From NCBI GenBank assembly GCA_910576815.1, contig CAJTKA010000004.1, forward strand, positions 1-64,000: 64,000 nucleotides of DNA, in the 5' to 3' direction. The notes beneath the pieces were generated by a model. It was not told where the DNA came from. It saw only the letters and a program-made list of their open reading frames with translations, and did no database searches. The translations under genes and the position numbers were made by a program. Source of the stretch: an uncultured Lachnospiraceae bacterium. Lineage in GTDB: Bacteria > Bacillota > Clostridia > Lachnospirales > Lachnospiraceae. Of this stretch, positions 15,795 through 25,507 are shown piece by piece (the stretch's first letter is position 1; the number at the start of each line of letters is the position of its first letter).

Positions 15795-18700
15795 CTAGAA
15801 AAACCGAAAACTCTCAAAGTCAAAATGACTCCCCGGTAAGAAGACAAACGACACATCCCACTTGCCGCTTACAGGCTCTAAGGCAAATTCCTGCAGCATG
15901 TACTCTCCGCTTTCAGGAAATTCCACGATCTGCTTAATTTCCTCCGACCCATTATAAAAACGGATGTGAATGGTATTACTGCCGTTATGTGCCCTTCCCT
16001 TGACGGCCACTCCTTTAACAGCTCTCTTACCGAAATCCATGGCGGAAAATTCAAGAAATACATTATTGCCGATTCCTTCTACCCTGTCGCCGTTCTTCGT
16101 AAAGCTGTCGCCAAACACGCCGTCCGCTTCTCCCGCCATCAGCTCCTGCCATGCCTTCTCATATTTGGTAAAAGAAAAGCCCTTGATATGGATCTTCTGA
16201 TAAACATGGAAGCTGATGGCTGTGTTTCCTTTCAGCCGCCTGTTCAACTTAAAAGTCTCCTCCTGATACACATTCCAGATAGAAGGCTTTTGATAAATCA
16301 CATCCGCAACGATCTCGCTGCCAGCTTCTCCCGGAATGCCCTCCCAGATCTGAATGGGGTATTCGTTACCGTCCAGCGCAAAAATGGGAATGGTGATCTT
16401 ATCGCTGCCCACGGTGCCAAAATCAAGATTTTCAAAACAGACAATGGTATCGCCGTCTCTCCCCGTCGCGACGCCTCTCTCGTTGCCGCAGCCGACATCG
16501 CCCTTTGCCACCGAAGTATACAGGCTGCCTGCCACAAAGTCATAAGGGTCAGTGTACGCCTGCCCGAAACCTTCTACAGAAAACTCAAGCTGAGACATCA
16601 CTCTGGTCTTGTCCGTTCCGCTCTTTGACAAAGCAAACAGGCGGAACTCGCCGTCTCCTTTTGCCGTCATTACGGCACGGTTTCCTTCTGCCGTCAGACT
16701 GACCAGATTGACCGGTACCCCCGTATCGTTCACTGCACGGAAGGTCACTTCCTGATCGTCCGCCTGCGGCGGCTCTATCTGCGCTTCCACGGTAATGGCA
16801 GCATTGTCTTTTGTAAAATGCTGTCCGTTCAGGGATTTTAATACAATCTTACGCACGGGAACTTCTTCCGCTTTTCCCAGTACAATGGGCATTTCCTGAT
16901 TCACTGTAAACGTAGCTGTTTTCTCGCCTGACTGTGCTTCACACTCACAAGCATAGCTCTCACAGACGACGGTCGCGCCCTGCAAACCTTTCGCCGACAC
17001 CTCGACTTTGATTTCCCCGGGCATCACATCCGCCTGCACGATCGCCAGCAGTTTGCCGTTAAACAATCTCCTGCTCACGCCTTTATAAGCATCGAAGTCC
17101 GTACTGTCCCCATTGTCAAGGCCGACCAGCCTGCCCATTCCCGTCACTTTCACATGAATCCTGTCGCAGGCATTTTCCACGGGTATCCCGTTCTCGTCTA
17201 CCGTAGTAATGGTAAAGAAAAGCAAATCCCTGCCGTCCGCCTTAACGCGGGTATTGTCGGGGACGATCACGATCTTTTTAGAATTGCCAAAGGAATGCTT
17301 CTCCTCTTTTGCCACTTCGTTGTCGTTATCATCATAGGCGATTGCCGTAAGCGTACCTTTTTCATAAGGGACCTGATAATCCGCAATGATATGGCGGCCG
17401 CTTCCGGGTTCATGCGTCAGCTGCTGCTTCCCGAGACTCTTTCCGTTCACAAAAAGCTCCACATACGGCGCATTGGAACACACGCGCACATCGATCAGCT
17501 GCCCTTCGTTAAAATCCCAGTACGGGAAAATATGTACCATCGGTTTCTGGCGATAATCCGTCCAAACCGACTGATATACGTAGTAAGAATCCTTGGGGAA
17601 GCCCGCCGTATCAATCTGCCCGAAATAAGAGTTTTTCGTATGATAAGGCGTGGGTTCTCCGATATAGTCAAAGCCCGACCAGAGAAACTGTCCCAGCGAA
17701 AATTCCAGATCCCTGTCAACCGTAGCGCAGATTTCCATAGATTTCGCGCTCCAGCTCGTCGAGCTGTTGCCGAGCGCTGAACACTGCTCGTCTTCCTCCG
17801 CAAGGATGCCCGCCTTTAATGGGAAATGATACACGCCCCTGCTCTGCACGATAGACGAAGTCTCGCTGCCGTAGATCACCCAGTCAGGGTGCGCTTTATG
17901 ATGCTCCTCATAGTATTTCTCTGCGTAATTATAGCCCGGTATTTTCAAGATATCCGCACATTTTTGGGTATTTTTCCACGGCATATAGTTAGAGCCGAAG
18001 GTAACGCGCGCATTCTTCATGGGGTCATGCTTTTCCGCCTCGTCGCGCAGATAGCGGGTCAGTTCCATCCCGTGCGCATCCGCATGGGTATCATAGATCT
18101 CATTGCCGATGCTCCAAAAAATAATGCTTACATGATTCCGCTCACCCCTGATCCAGCTCGCCACATCCTTTGCGGACCAATCCTTGAAAAACCGCGCGTA
18201 ATCATATTCTGTCTTCGGCTTCTCCCACATATCAAAGGCTTCTGAAATAATGAGCACGCCCATCTCGTCCGCAAGATCGAGTGCCTCCGGCGCCATCATA
18301 TTGTGCGTACCCCTGACGGCATTTACACCCATTTCTTTTAAGATACGGAATTTACGCCGCATCGCTGACTTATTAAATGCTGCTCCTAACGCACCCAAAT
18401 CATGATGCTCACAGACGCCGTTTAGTTTGATGTGCCTGCCGTTTAAGAAAAAGCCCTTGTCCGTGGTGTATTCCACATAGCGGAAACCGATGCGCTGCAC
18501 ATCCTCATGCAGCGTCTCCCCGTCCACCAAAAGCGTCGTTTTCAGGGTATGGAGTACAGGCGCATCAATATCCCAAAGCCGCACGCCGCGCACACGAAAA
18601 TACCGTACGATTGCAATTGTTCCATCCGGGTGAGTCGCTGCCCCTTTTGCAAAAGAATCGGCCGCCTTTTCCACAGGCTGCATTTCCACTTCATTGCCGT

Positions 18701-19271
18701 TCCCGTCAAAAAGCGTGAATGCAATCTGTGCACTGTCCTTTTTTTCGCCCGCGATCTCGGTCTCGATCCTCACCAAAAAGCTGTCATCGTCCTGCTTTTT
18801 GGAGCTGACATAGACCGCATTCTGCGGCAGATAAGTCTTCTCTGTTGTCTGGAACCACACGTTCCGATAAATACCCGCTCCTGAGTACCAGCGGCTGTTG
18901 GGGCTTAAGAAGCATACGCCCACTACAATTTCATTTTCTCCCGCCTGCAAAAAATCCGTGACGTCCAGCGTAAAGGAGGAGTAGCCATACTTCCACTCTC
19001 CAACCTTTGCACCGTTTAAATAAACCGTGCTGTCCATATAGATGCCTTCAAAGGTGATGAACGCTCGCTTGTCATCCTGTCCGTATGTAAATGCTTTTCG
19101 GTACCAGCCCGTCCCGTCCTCATAGAGATTAAGCGTATCATGGATGAGCCAGTCGTGGGGGATATCCACCGCCTGAAATTCCTGTGATCTTGCCAACGCC
19201 TGTTCGTAAGTCGTGCCCGGCGCAGTCTTTAAGAAAGACCAGCCGCTGTTCCATAATATTTTTTTGTTCAT
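15795..19271 (-). CDS. Large glycoside hydrolase family 2 enzyme (beta-galactosidase-like)
   Basis: A 1158-aa protein. The N-terminal sugar-binding jelly roll (about 1-145) contains WNSGWSFLK and DIPHDW. An Ig-like domain and a TIM barrel (about 270-590) follow. The acid/base Glu is E391 in FWSIGNE, and the nucleophile is E470 in VIYGSETSS. The remaining 560 residues are several beta-sandwich domains of the DUF4982/Ig and carbohydrate-binding types. There is no signal peptide, so it acts on imported glycosides, probably beta-galactosides. It lies 14 bp downstream of a phosphoesterase and 13 bp upstream of a CPBP protease, forming an operon. Confidence 0.92.
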   Translation of the reverse strand: MNKKILWNSGWSFLKTAPGTTYEQALARSQEFQAVDIPHDWLIHDTLNLYEDGTGWYRKAFTYGQDDKRAFITFEGIYMDSTVYLNGAKVGEWKYGYSSFTLDVTDFLQAGENEIVVGVCFLSPNSRWYSGAGIYRNVWFQTTEKTYLPQNAVYVSSKKQDDDSFLVRIETEIAGEKKDSAQIAFTLFDGNGNEVEMQPVEKAADSFAKGAATHPDGTIAIVRYFRVRGVRLWDIDAPVLHTLKTTLLVDGETLHEDVQRIGFRYVEYTTDKGFFLNGRHIKLNGVCEHHDLGALGAAFNKSAMRRKFRILKEMGVNAVRGTHNMMAPEALDLADEMGVLIISEAFDMWEKPKTEYDYARFFKDWSAKDVASWIRGERNHVSIIFWSIGNEIYDTHADAHGMELTRYLRDEAEKHDPMKNARVTFGSNYMPWKNTQKCADILKIPGYNYAEKYYEEHHKAHPDWVIYGSETSSIVQSRGVYHFPLKAGILAEEDEQCSALGNSSTSWSAKSMEICATVDRDLEFSLGQFLWSGFDYIGEPTPYHTKNSYFGQIDTAGFPKDSYYVYQSVWTDYRQKPMVHIFPYWDFNEGQLIDVRVCSNAPYVELFVNGKSLGKQQLTHEPGSGRHIIADYQVPYEKGTLTAIAYDDNDNEVAKEEKHSFGNSKKIVIVPDNTRVKADGRDLLFFTITTVDENGIPVENACDRIHVKVTGMGRLVGLDNGDSTDFDAYKGVSRRLFNGKLLAIVQADVMPGEIKVEVSAKGLQGATVVCESYACECEAQSGEKTATFTVNQEMPIVLGKAEEVPVRKIVLKSLNGQHFTKDNAAITVEAQIEPPQADDQEVTFRAVNDTGVPVNLVSLTAEGNRAVMTAKGDGEFRLFALSKSGTDKTRVMSQLEFSVEGFGQAYTDPYDFVAGSLYTSVAKGDVGCGNERGVATGRDGDTIVCFENLDFGTVGSDKITIPIFALDGNEYPIQIWEGIPGEAGSEIVADVIYQKPSIWNVYQEETFKLNRRLKGNTAISFHVYQKIHIKGFSFTKYEKAWQELMAGEADGVFGDSFTKNGDRVEGIGNNVFLEFSAMDFGKRAVKGVAVKGRAHNGSNTIHIRFYNGSEEIKQIVEFPESGEYMLQEFALEPVSGKWDVSFVFLPGSHFDFESFRFF

Positions 19272-19285
19272 CGTTCAGTTACTCC

Positions 19286-20146
19286 TTATAAATTTAACTC
19301 TAATCTTTTGACCGCCATTTCCATGTATTCTTCGGGGATGTCCAATCCGTTTACTTCCTCACCCGCTTCCTCACATAATTCTCTGGCAAGCATAATGCAG
19401 GCCGCGCTATGATCTTCCCCTGTATAGAGCAAATGTATGTTTAATCTTGTCCACCACGGCGCCTTTTGATCCAGTCCTGACAGTTCATATTCTTTTATAA
19501 CCGTGTCCACATCGTATTCCAGTTGAAAAAATTCCTCCTGCCAGCCGCTTTTTGTCCCATGCAATATCATATATTGGCTTTTTCCGCCATGACCGATTGG
19601 AACGCCCACGGAACCGGGATTGACCCATTCTTTATTACCGACTGTGACACTTTCCTGTATGTGGGTGTGAGCGCCGATCAGCAAATCCACATCCACGTCT
19701 TTCAGGATTTTTTCCAGCTTTTCCTTATCCCCGCTAAGATACTCTCTGGAGGAGGCAGGCGAACCATGACAATAGCAAAAAGGAGGAAATCCTTCTTTTT
19801 CATAAAAGCCGCTGATAGCCAGACCTTCAAAAAAATCCAAATCAGACTCGGAAAGATTCTCGTATGTATAGAGAAGGCTTCCACTCGTGGAAGAATAAGT
19901 CCATACTTCCTGTGAATCTTTCCTGTGGTGCAGCATATAATCTTCCCGGTTTCCACGGATAAAACGGCAGGAATACTTTTTGTTCATATCATAAACAATC
20001 TGCATCGTTTTCTGCGGATAAGCACAGTCGCTTATGTAATCGCCGAGAAAAAGAAACTCATCCACATCTCTTTCTAAAGCATGTGCTATACAGGTCGCAA
20101 GCGCTGTGTGATTGCTGTGGATATCTCCAAGTACTGCGATTTTCAT
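19286..20146 (-). CDS. Calcineurin-like metallophosphoesterase (YfcE/MJ0936 type)
   Basis: A 286-aa cytoplasmic protein with the metallophosphoesterase motifs in order: GDIHSN (8-13), FLGDYISDC, RGNRED (the GNHE position), CHGSP and GAHTHIQ. I start at ATG 20146 because GAGGAAAAA lies at proper spacing inside the codons of an earlier ATG (20161). It probably hydrolyses small phosphodiesters or phosphomonoesters. It is the first gene of the phosphoesterase-GH2-CPBP operon. Confidence 0.85.
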   Translation of the reverse strand: MKIAVLGDIHSNHTALATCIAHALERDVDEFLFLGDYISDCAYPQKTMQIVYDMNKKYSCRFIRGNREDYMLHHRKDSQEVWTYSSTSGSLLYTYENLSESDLDFFEGLAISGFYEKEGFPPFCYCHGSPASSREYLSGDKEKLEKILKDVDVDLLIGAHTHIQESVTVGNKEWVNPGSVGVPIGHGGKSQYMILHGTKSGWQEEFFQLEYDVDTVIKEYELSGLDQKAPWWTRLNIHLLYTGEDHSAACIMLARELCEEAGEEVNGLDIPEEYMEMAVKRLELNL

Positions 20147-20257
20147 CTGCTTTTTCCTCATAATAAAAAGTCGTACATAAACTACGAAGCAAATAACAGA
20201 GTAAACTTTCCAAATGTGTTCCGAAACATATTATACCTTGAAATTTTACTGAAAAGC

Positions 20258-20293
20258 AATTGTAACTTTTGCAGTTATATTACAGTTACAATT
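20258..20293. promoter_or_regulatory. Inverted repeat upstream of the phosphoesterase operon
   Basis: AATTGTAAC (20258-20266) and GTTACAATT (20285-20293) are perfect 9-bp inverted arms, 18 bp apart, with CAGTTATA/CAGTTACA sub-repeats between. The position, about 110-150 bp upstream of the phosphoesterase start, suits a regulator site. It abuts the SpoVT terminator. Confidence 0.4.
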
Positions 20294-20300
20294 TGAAAAA

Positions 20301-20331
20301 CCCGCAATCTGCATATAAGGCAGACTGCGGG
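20301..20331 (-). terminator. Intrinsic terminator of spoVT
   Basis: On the minus strand CCCGCAGTCTGC pairs with GCAGATTGCGGG (12 pairs including one G-U) around a 7-base loop, followed by TTTTTC. It lies 34 bp after the spoVT stop. The plus strand also ends in GTTTTA, so some bidirectional activity is possible. Confidence 0.85.
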
Positions 20332-20364
20332 TTTTATCGTCCTTTTATCTTTTTTCGCAGGAAG

Positions 20365-20907
20365 TTACTGTTCCATCTGCCTGCCCAAAAATCCTGCCGC
20401 CGACTGGATTAGCTTCTGCTCCACCTCTCCCATTCTGGACTTATGGTCCGTCTCCAACAGGATCACGGAACCGATCACATCGCCCTCGCAGATGATGGGG
20501 CTGATAGCCTCGTGATGAACGTCCTCAAGGTCGGTGCTGATCTGGATGAAATTCCTGTCTCCTCTGGCAGCTACCACACTCTCCCTGCGGTCAATTTTTT
20601 CCTCCAATTCCCTGCTGATGGACTTGCCTAACAGGTTTTTCATGCCGCCTGATACCGCGATAAACTGATCTCTGTCCGTAATCAGGGCGACATGGCCGGA
20701 TACCTGCGCCATACTCTCCGCATACTGCTTGGCAAAAGTTCCCATCTCACCGATGGGAGAATATTTTTTGAGGATGATCTCGCCCTCTCTGTCCGTGTAA
20801 ATTTCGAGGGGATCCGCCTCACGGATCCGCAAAGTTCTGCGGATCTCCTTGGGAATCACAATACGCCCCAGATCATCTATTCTTCTCACAATTCCTGTCG
20901 CTTTCAT
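20365..20907 (-). CDS. spoVT: Stage V sporulation regulator SpoVT
   Basis: A 180-aa transcription factor. The AbrB-type swapped-hairpin DNA-binding domain fills residues 1-48 (MKATGIVRRIDDLGRIVIPK). A GAF-like domain follows from about 55 to 178 (HVALITDRDQFIAVSGG, ICEGDVIGSVILLE). Length and order equal Bacillus SpoVT, which controls forespore genes. GGAGGAAAG precedes ATG 20907; the 12 earlier codons lack a ribosome site. This is one of the strongest signs that the host forms spores. Confidence 0.93.
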   Translation of the reverse strand: MKATGIVRRIDDLGRIVIPKEIRRTLRIREADPLEIYTDREGEIILKKYSPIGEMGTFAKQYAESMAQVSGHVALITDRDQFIAVSGGMKNLLGKSISRELEEKIDRRESVVAARGDRNFIQISTDLEDVHHEAISPIICEGDVIGSVILLETDHKSRMGEVEQKLIQSAAGFLGRQMEQ

Positions 20908-21093
20908 AAGTTTTCTTTCCTCCATTCCAACATTCCGAAGCATCTTTGGCTGTTATTTAATCAAGCACTGTGCCTGGTCTTTTTCGTTTTACTATTATTT
21001 GTAGCAGAGGAAATAATATACATACTCTTTGCAACAAGCGACGGATTGTGCTATTTTACTGTAAAGTATAATTAACAAATATTTGAACCCGAA

Positions 21094-21175
21094 AAAAGGT
21101 GCAAATAATCAAATCCGAAGCACTATAAAAGGTGCAAATAATTGCTCAATAAACTTGCGAAATGGTACGAATTAT
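21094..21175. repeat. Three 16-bp repeats at an exact 33-bp period
   Basis: AAAAGGTGCAAATAAT is at 21094-21109 and 21127-21142, and the degenerate AAATGGTACGAATTAT is at 21160-21175. Every start is 33 bp from the next, about three helical turns, so bound proteins would sit on one face. The array ends 40 bp before the AAA ATPase start codon and probably contains its promoter or operator. Confidence 0.6.
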
Positions 21176-21214
21176 GTTAAACTTTGAGTATTCACAGGCA
21201 TTGGAGGTTTTTCT

Positions 21215-22576
21215 ATGGAACGAATCGCAACACAAAAATTGATCGAATGGAATCATAGTAATCGCAGAAAGCCTCTGATGGTGTGGGGCGCAAGGCAGGT
21301 TGGCAAAACCTATCTGATCAAAGACATCTTTGCCGAAACCTTTTATAAAGATCAATATATCTACATTGACTGCAAAAAGGAAGATGAAGTACGCGAGTTT
21401 TGCACCGCAACAGCTAATGCCGAGAAAATCATTGAATATATTTCCCTGCTCAAAGGACAACCAATCACCGAAGATACCCTTCTAATTTTTGATGAGGTAC
21501 AAGAATGCCCGAACATTATCTCTTCGCTCAAATATTTCTGTCAGGATTTCCGACAGATTCCTGTCATTGCCACGGGTTCCATGGTTCGCATCAAAATTCA
21601 GAGGGAGACTCACAAAAGGGGCACCGCTGGAAGCAGTCAGTTTTTGTTCCCGGTAGGAAAAATCGACCAGCTTAACATCTATCCCATGTCATTCGACGAA
21701 TTTTTGTTGAACAGCAACAAAATATTATTTGAGACTGTTAAAAAGGCTTATGAGACCAGATGTCCGCTTACAGCCGGCATTCACGAACTGGCTATGGAAC
21801 AGGTGTATAAATATCTGTTAGTGGGAGGTATGCCTGAAGCGGTAAATGCTTATATTGAAGACGATAACCTTTTAGAGGCAAGAGAAATCCTCAAGGCTCT
21901 TTACGATAATTATCTTTCTGATATGGAACTCTATCAGGCAAGCAGAGAAGCCCTCCTGCGATCCCGTGCACTGTTTTCCAACATTTACCGAGAGTTGAAC
22001 CGTGAATCGAAAAATTTTTCTCCCGGACTGATCGAGGAAAAAAGCAAAACAAGGGATTTCGCAACCTCTATTCAATGGCTCACCATGGCGCATATTGTCA
22101 ATCAGTCTTTTCAGCTAAAAGAACATATCACAATGCCTCTTATGCCAGAACGTGAGAGTAATTTCCGACTGTTTCTCGGCGATATTGGTATGTTTTCCTA
22201 TCAAAGCGGCATCAATGCTGCTTCCTTTGTGACCGCTCAAAAAGAAAATACGCTTTCCGGCATTTTCTTTGAAAATTTCGTTGCCTGTGAACTAACTGCC
22301 AAAAACAACAACCTTTTTTACTGGAGAGGAAAAGCATCCGCCGAACTTGAATTTATCATCGAATCGAACAATACCCTTTATCCAATCGATGTAAAAAAAG
22401 GTAGAGGCACGCTTAATTCGCTGGCAAAATTCGCAAACCATAATCACTTTGCCTGCGCTGTCAAGATATCCAAAAACAACTATGGTTATGATCCGGAACA
22501 AAGACTTTTAACCGTGCCTTTCTATTTCACCCCATTTATCTCCGAGGATCTGGCAGCGGGCCGTCCTCTGCGATAA
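21215..22576 (+). CDS. AAA ATPase with DUF4143 C-terminal domain
   Basis: A 453-aa protein. Walker A is GARQVGKTYLI (about 25-35), Walker B LLIFDEVQE (about 88-96), sensor VIATGSM, and a DUF4143 nuclease-like domain covers about 230-420 (FFENFVACEL, FYWRGKASAELEFII, IDVKKGRGT). The ELEF...D.K arrangement resembles a PD-(D/E)XK core. These ATPases are common, often mobile and of unknown role; restriction-like or toxin roles have been proposed. Ribosome site TTGGAGG precedes ATG 21215. It stands alone on its strand behind a repeat array. Confidence 0.88.
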   Translation: MERIATQKLIEWNHSNRRKPLMVWGARQVGKTYLIKDIFAETFYKDQYIYIDCKKEDEVREFCTATANAEKIIEYISLLKGQPITEDTLLIFDEVQECPNIISSLKYFCQDFRQIPVIATGSMVRIKIQRETHKRGTAGSSQFLFPVGKIDQLNIYPMSFDEFLLNSNKILFETVKKAYETRCPLTAGIHELAMEQVYKYLLVGGMPEAVNAYIEDDNLLEAREILKALYDNYLSDMELYQASREALLRSRALFSNIYRELNRESKNFSPGLIEEKSKTRDFATSIQWLTMAHIVNQSFQLKEHITMPLMPERESNFRLFLGDIGMFSYQSGINAASFVTAQKENTLSGIFFENFVACELTAKNNNLFYWRGKASAELEFIIESNNTLYPIDVKKGRGTLNSLAKFANHNHFACAVKISKNNYGYDPEQRLLTVPFYFTPFISEDLAAGRPLR

Positions 22577-22590
22577 TGCCCTTCGCCTTT

Positions 22591-23778
22591 CTATTTTTTC
22601 ACGCCCTTCGCCCCCGATAAATTTGCATTCTGCAAAATATTGGTATCAAACGACGTCAGCCTCCCCTGCTCCTCGCGTGCCCGCTTTAACGCCAGCCTGA
22701 CCATATCGTCCAAAAGCTCTGCGTAGGGCTTCCCCAGAGCCTCAAAGAGATAAAAAGCCAACGAGCCGGGAATCGGATTGATCTCGTTCACGTAAACTTG
22801 GTCGGTATCGCAGTCAATCATAAAGTCAATACGGGACACACCGTTACAACCCAGCACACGGAACGTCTTTACCGCGAGCGAGCGGATCTCCTCCCGCTTT
22901 TCGGGTGTCAGGTCTGCAGGCAGTTCTCTCTTTGCGGTCCTCATGCCCTCGGAACCGCCTTTCCCTCCTGCCACATATTTATCTTCATAGCTTAAGATCC
23001 CTGTCTCACCGCCGGAAATGGGCTCCTCACACTCAGATGCCTGCGCTTCCTCGTAGTCTCCCAACACGCCGCAGTTGATCTCCCGCAAATTCAGGATCGC
23101 CCGCTCGGTAAGCACCTTCTCAGAAAAGGTGAACGCATACTCCAAAGCATCCCTCAATGCCTCCCTGTCCTTCGCCACTTTGATACCCACGCTGGAGCCG
23201 AGGTTTACGGGTTTAACGATCACGGGATAACCAATCTTATTTTCAATCTGATCAAAGGCTTTCTCCTCGCTGCCCTGATAATCTTTTGCGTGAAGCGTCA
23301 CACAGGGAAGCACGGGAATCTCGTTATCCTGCAGTACAGTTTTCATCACATATTTATCCATCGTCACGGCGGATGCCATCACGTCACAGCCTGCAAAGGG
23401 GATATTATAGTGGGATAAAAATCCCTGGATCGAACCGTCTTCCACATTTGCGCCATGCACCACGGGAAAGGCCACATCGATCTGCGCCACTTCGGAACTG
23501 CCAAATTTTTTGACAGGATATTGGATCAACTTTACACAGTTTCCCTCGCACATCATAAAAACACGTGTACTCATTTTTAGAAGCGCGGATATATTTTTAT
23601 AATTTGCGATATCTCCGACTGCCTCCCCCGTATAAAGCTCGTTCTCCTTCGTGATGTAGATGGGGATCGGCTCGTATTTCGTCCTGTCAAAGTTATTGAA
23701 AGCCTGCAGCCCCGAGATAACGGACACCTCATGCTCCACACTCTTTCCACCGAAAAAAACGCCCACTCTGATTTTCAT
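22591..23778 (-). CDS. ddl: D-alanine--D-alanine ligase
   Basis: A 395-aa ATP-grasp enzyme that makes the D-Ala-D-Ala dipeptide for peptidoglycan. Visible motifs are FFGGKSVEHEVSVISG (N-terminal), HGANVEDGSIQGFL, the ATP-binding YPVIVKPVNLGSSVGI near residue 185, and the metal-binding VYVNEINPIPGSLAF near 332. It is somewhat longer than the usual 350 because of an insert around residues 240-285. It follows murF by 103 bp on the same strand, the usual Clostridia order, so the two ligation steps are made together. Confidence 0.93.
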   Translation of the reverse strand: MKIRVGVFFGGKSVEHEVSVISGLQAFNNFDRTKYEPIPIYITKENELYTGEAVGDIANYKNISALLKMSTRVFMMCEGNCVKLIQYPVKKFGSSEVAQIDVAFPVVHGANVEDGSIQGFLSHYNIPFAGCDVMASAVTMDKYVMKTVLQDNEIPVLPCVTLHAKDYQGSEEKAFDQIENKIGYPVIVKPVNLGSSVGIKVAKDREALRDALEYAFTFSEKVLTERAILNLREINCGVLGDYEEAQASECEEPISGGETGILSYEDKYVAGGKGGSEGMRTAKRELPADLTPEKREEIRSLAVKTFRVLGCNGVSRIDFMIDCDTDQVYVNEINPIPGSLAFYLFEALGKPYAELLDDMVRLALKRAREEQGRLTSFDTNILQNANLSGAKGVKK

Positions 23779-23881
23779 AATCGTGTTTCCTTTCTCGTCT
23801 TACTTACTGATTCTATTTTCGATCCTAACGATAATATTGCAGTAACTGTACAGATATCACAATCATATTATTGTCCGTCGC

Positions 23882-25495
23882 TCACGCGTACACATCCGGC
23901 AGATCGTTTTCTAACAGGATCACCTTCTGCCTCTCGTCAGGAATGGCGTTTACCATCTGAAACGCCTCCTGTAATGTATCCACTAAAATCATCCGATTCT
24001 GCGGAAAGCCTGCCTCCATAAGCCCGTCCTGAATAGGCTTTGTCTGCTCCCTTCCAACTAAAATGGCGTAATCACATTTATCGGCAGCATACATGCCAGC
24101 TTCCTTATTCTCCTCATACTGCTTTTCGCCCAGTTCCACCATACCGGGAGTCAACAGGATACGCAGCTCCTGAAACAACACCAATGTGTCGAGCGCTGCC
24201 TCAAAGCCGTTCTTGTTGGAATTATAAGCATCATCCAATATGATTCGGTCTCCCTGTCTGATCAACTGTAATCTGTGGGGAACGCTCTCCAACTGTCTGA
24301 CGGGATAGAGCAGCTTTTCCATGGGAATCCCCAGTGTGTGTGCCACAGCAATCGCACCCGCGATGTTCTGCACGTTATGACTGCCCACGAGCTTCGTGTG
24401 AAACTCATGCTCCGTTCCGTTCTCATCCTTCATCCGAAAAGAGGAACCTCGCGCGGACACACGGATATCATAGGCCCTAAAATCTGCAGCGTCGTCTCCG
24501 ATCCCATAGCTTACCACAGACTTCTCTATCTTATGTCCTCTGATGTATTCATTATCATAATTCAAAAATACCTTACCCGTATCGGGCACTGCATCCGCCA
24601 ATTCAAATTTCGTGGAAATGATATTCTCCATCGTGTGGAAACTCTGCAAATGCTGCGGCCCGATGGACGTGATGATACCGTGATCAGGATGCACCAAATC
24701 ACAGATCTCTTTGATATCTCCAACTTCTCTGGCGCCCATCTCACAGATAAAAATCTCATGAAAAGGTTTCATCTTCTCCCGAATCGTCCGCACAACGCCC
24801 AGCGTCGTGTTATAATTCCCCGGTGTACAAAGTACGTTATACTGCGCAGAGAGCAGGGTGTTCAGGAAATATTTCACACTGGTTTTGCCATAACTCCCCG
24901 TCACGCCGATGATCCGCAGTCCCGGCATTTCCCGCAGGATACGCGCTGCATCCTGAATATAATGTTTGTTGATTCCCAACTCCACAGGGTGGTTGATCAG
25001 ATTGACGAGCAAAAGCAGGACGGGCTGCAGGAGAAATAAGAGCAGCATCGTAACGCCCAAGTTACGAAACAGGGGAAACAGCCCCGTCTCGCCAAGCTGT
25101 ATCACCACCGCCCCCTGCAAGCTCATATAAAGCCATGGAAAAGTCACAACCAACAGCACCAGGAGCCAGATGATCCCCGTCGTGGCAAGCAGCCGCTTTA
25201 TGCGGGGCGTATACACCAGCGGCTTTTTCGCCTTGTGAGGTTTATTGACTAATATGGTCATTCCATTCATAAGGCAGGCCGCGACCAGGCAGCCCCTGTT
25301 TCCGACAAACATAAGGGGCAAAGATATTATGGCATACAAGCTCTTACCCAAAAGCCGTCCCACATTCGTATGCACCCGCAGCCACTCCCCGTATTCCCGC
25401 GGCTTATAGGAATTTTGCTGGAACATATGCGTCAGGTATAGCACATACCAGACAGCGCCCACCGCGAAGGTGGCAAACCATATTACAAAAATCAC
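23882..25495 (-). CDS. murF: UDP-MurNAc-tripeptide:D-Ala-D-Ala ligase with membrane N-terminus
   Basis: A 537-aa Mur ligase. The ATP-binding VTGSYGKTSVKYF lies near residue 200, the central domain has EMGAREVGDI and FLNYDNEYI, and the C-terminal domain has ILDDAYNSNKNGFEAAL and LLTPGMVELG. About four hydrophobic helices fill residues 1-175, a feature of a clostridial MurF-like branch, so it is probably membrane attached. I start at GTG 25495 because GGAGGTTAGC precedes it; ATG 25507 would place that ribosome site inside the gene. The structured spacer at 25508-25651 lies directly upstream. Confidence 0.88.
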   Translation of the reverse strand: MIFVIWFATFAVGAVWYVLYLTHMFQQNSYKPREYGEWLRVHTNVGRLLGKSLYAIISLPLMFVGNRGCLVAACLMNGMTILVNKPHKAKKPLVYTPRIKRLLATTGIIWLLVLLVVTFPWLYMSLQGAVVIQLGETGLFPLFRNLGVTMLLLFLLQPVLLLLVNLINHPVELGINKHYIQDAARILREMPGLRIIGVTGSYGKTSVKYFLNTLLSAQYNVLCTPGNYNTTLGVVRTIREKMKPFHEIFICEMGAREVGDIKEICDLVHPDHGIITSIGPQHLQSFHTMENIISTKFELADAVPDTGKVFLNYDNEYIRGHKIEKSVVSYGIGDDAADFRAYDIRVSARGSSFRMKDENGTEHEFHTKLVGSHNVQNIAGAIAVAHTLGIPMEKLLYPVRQLESVPHRLQLIRQGDRIILDDAYNSNKNGFEAALDTLVLFQELRILLTPGMVELGEKQYEENKEAGMYAADKCDYAILVGREQTKPIQDGLMEAGFPQNRMILVDTLQEAFQMVNAIPDERQKVILLENDLPDVYA

Positions 25496-25507
25496 GCTAA
25501 CCTCCAT

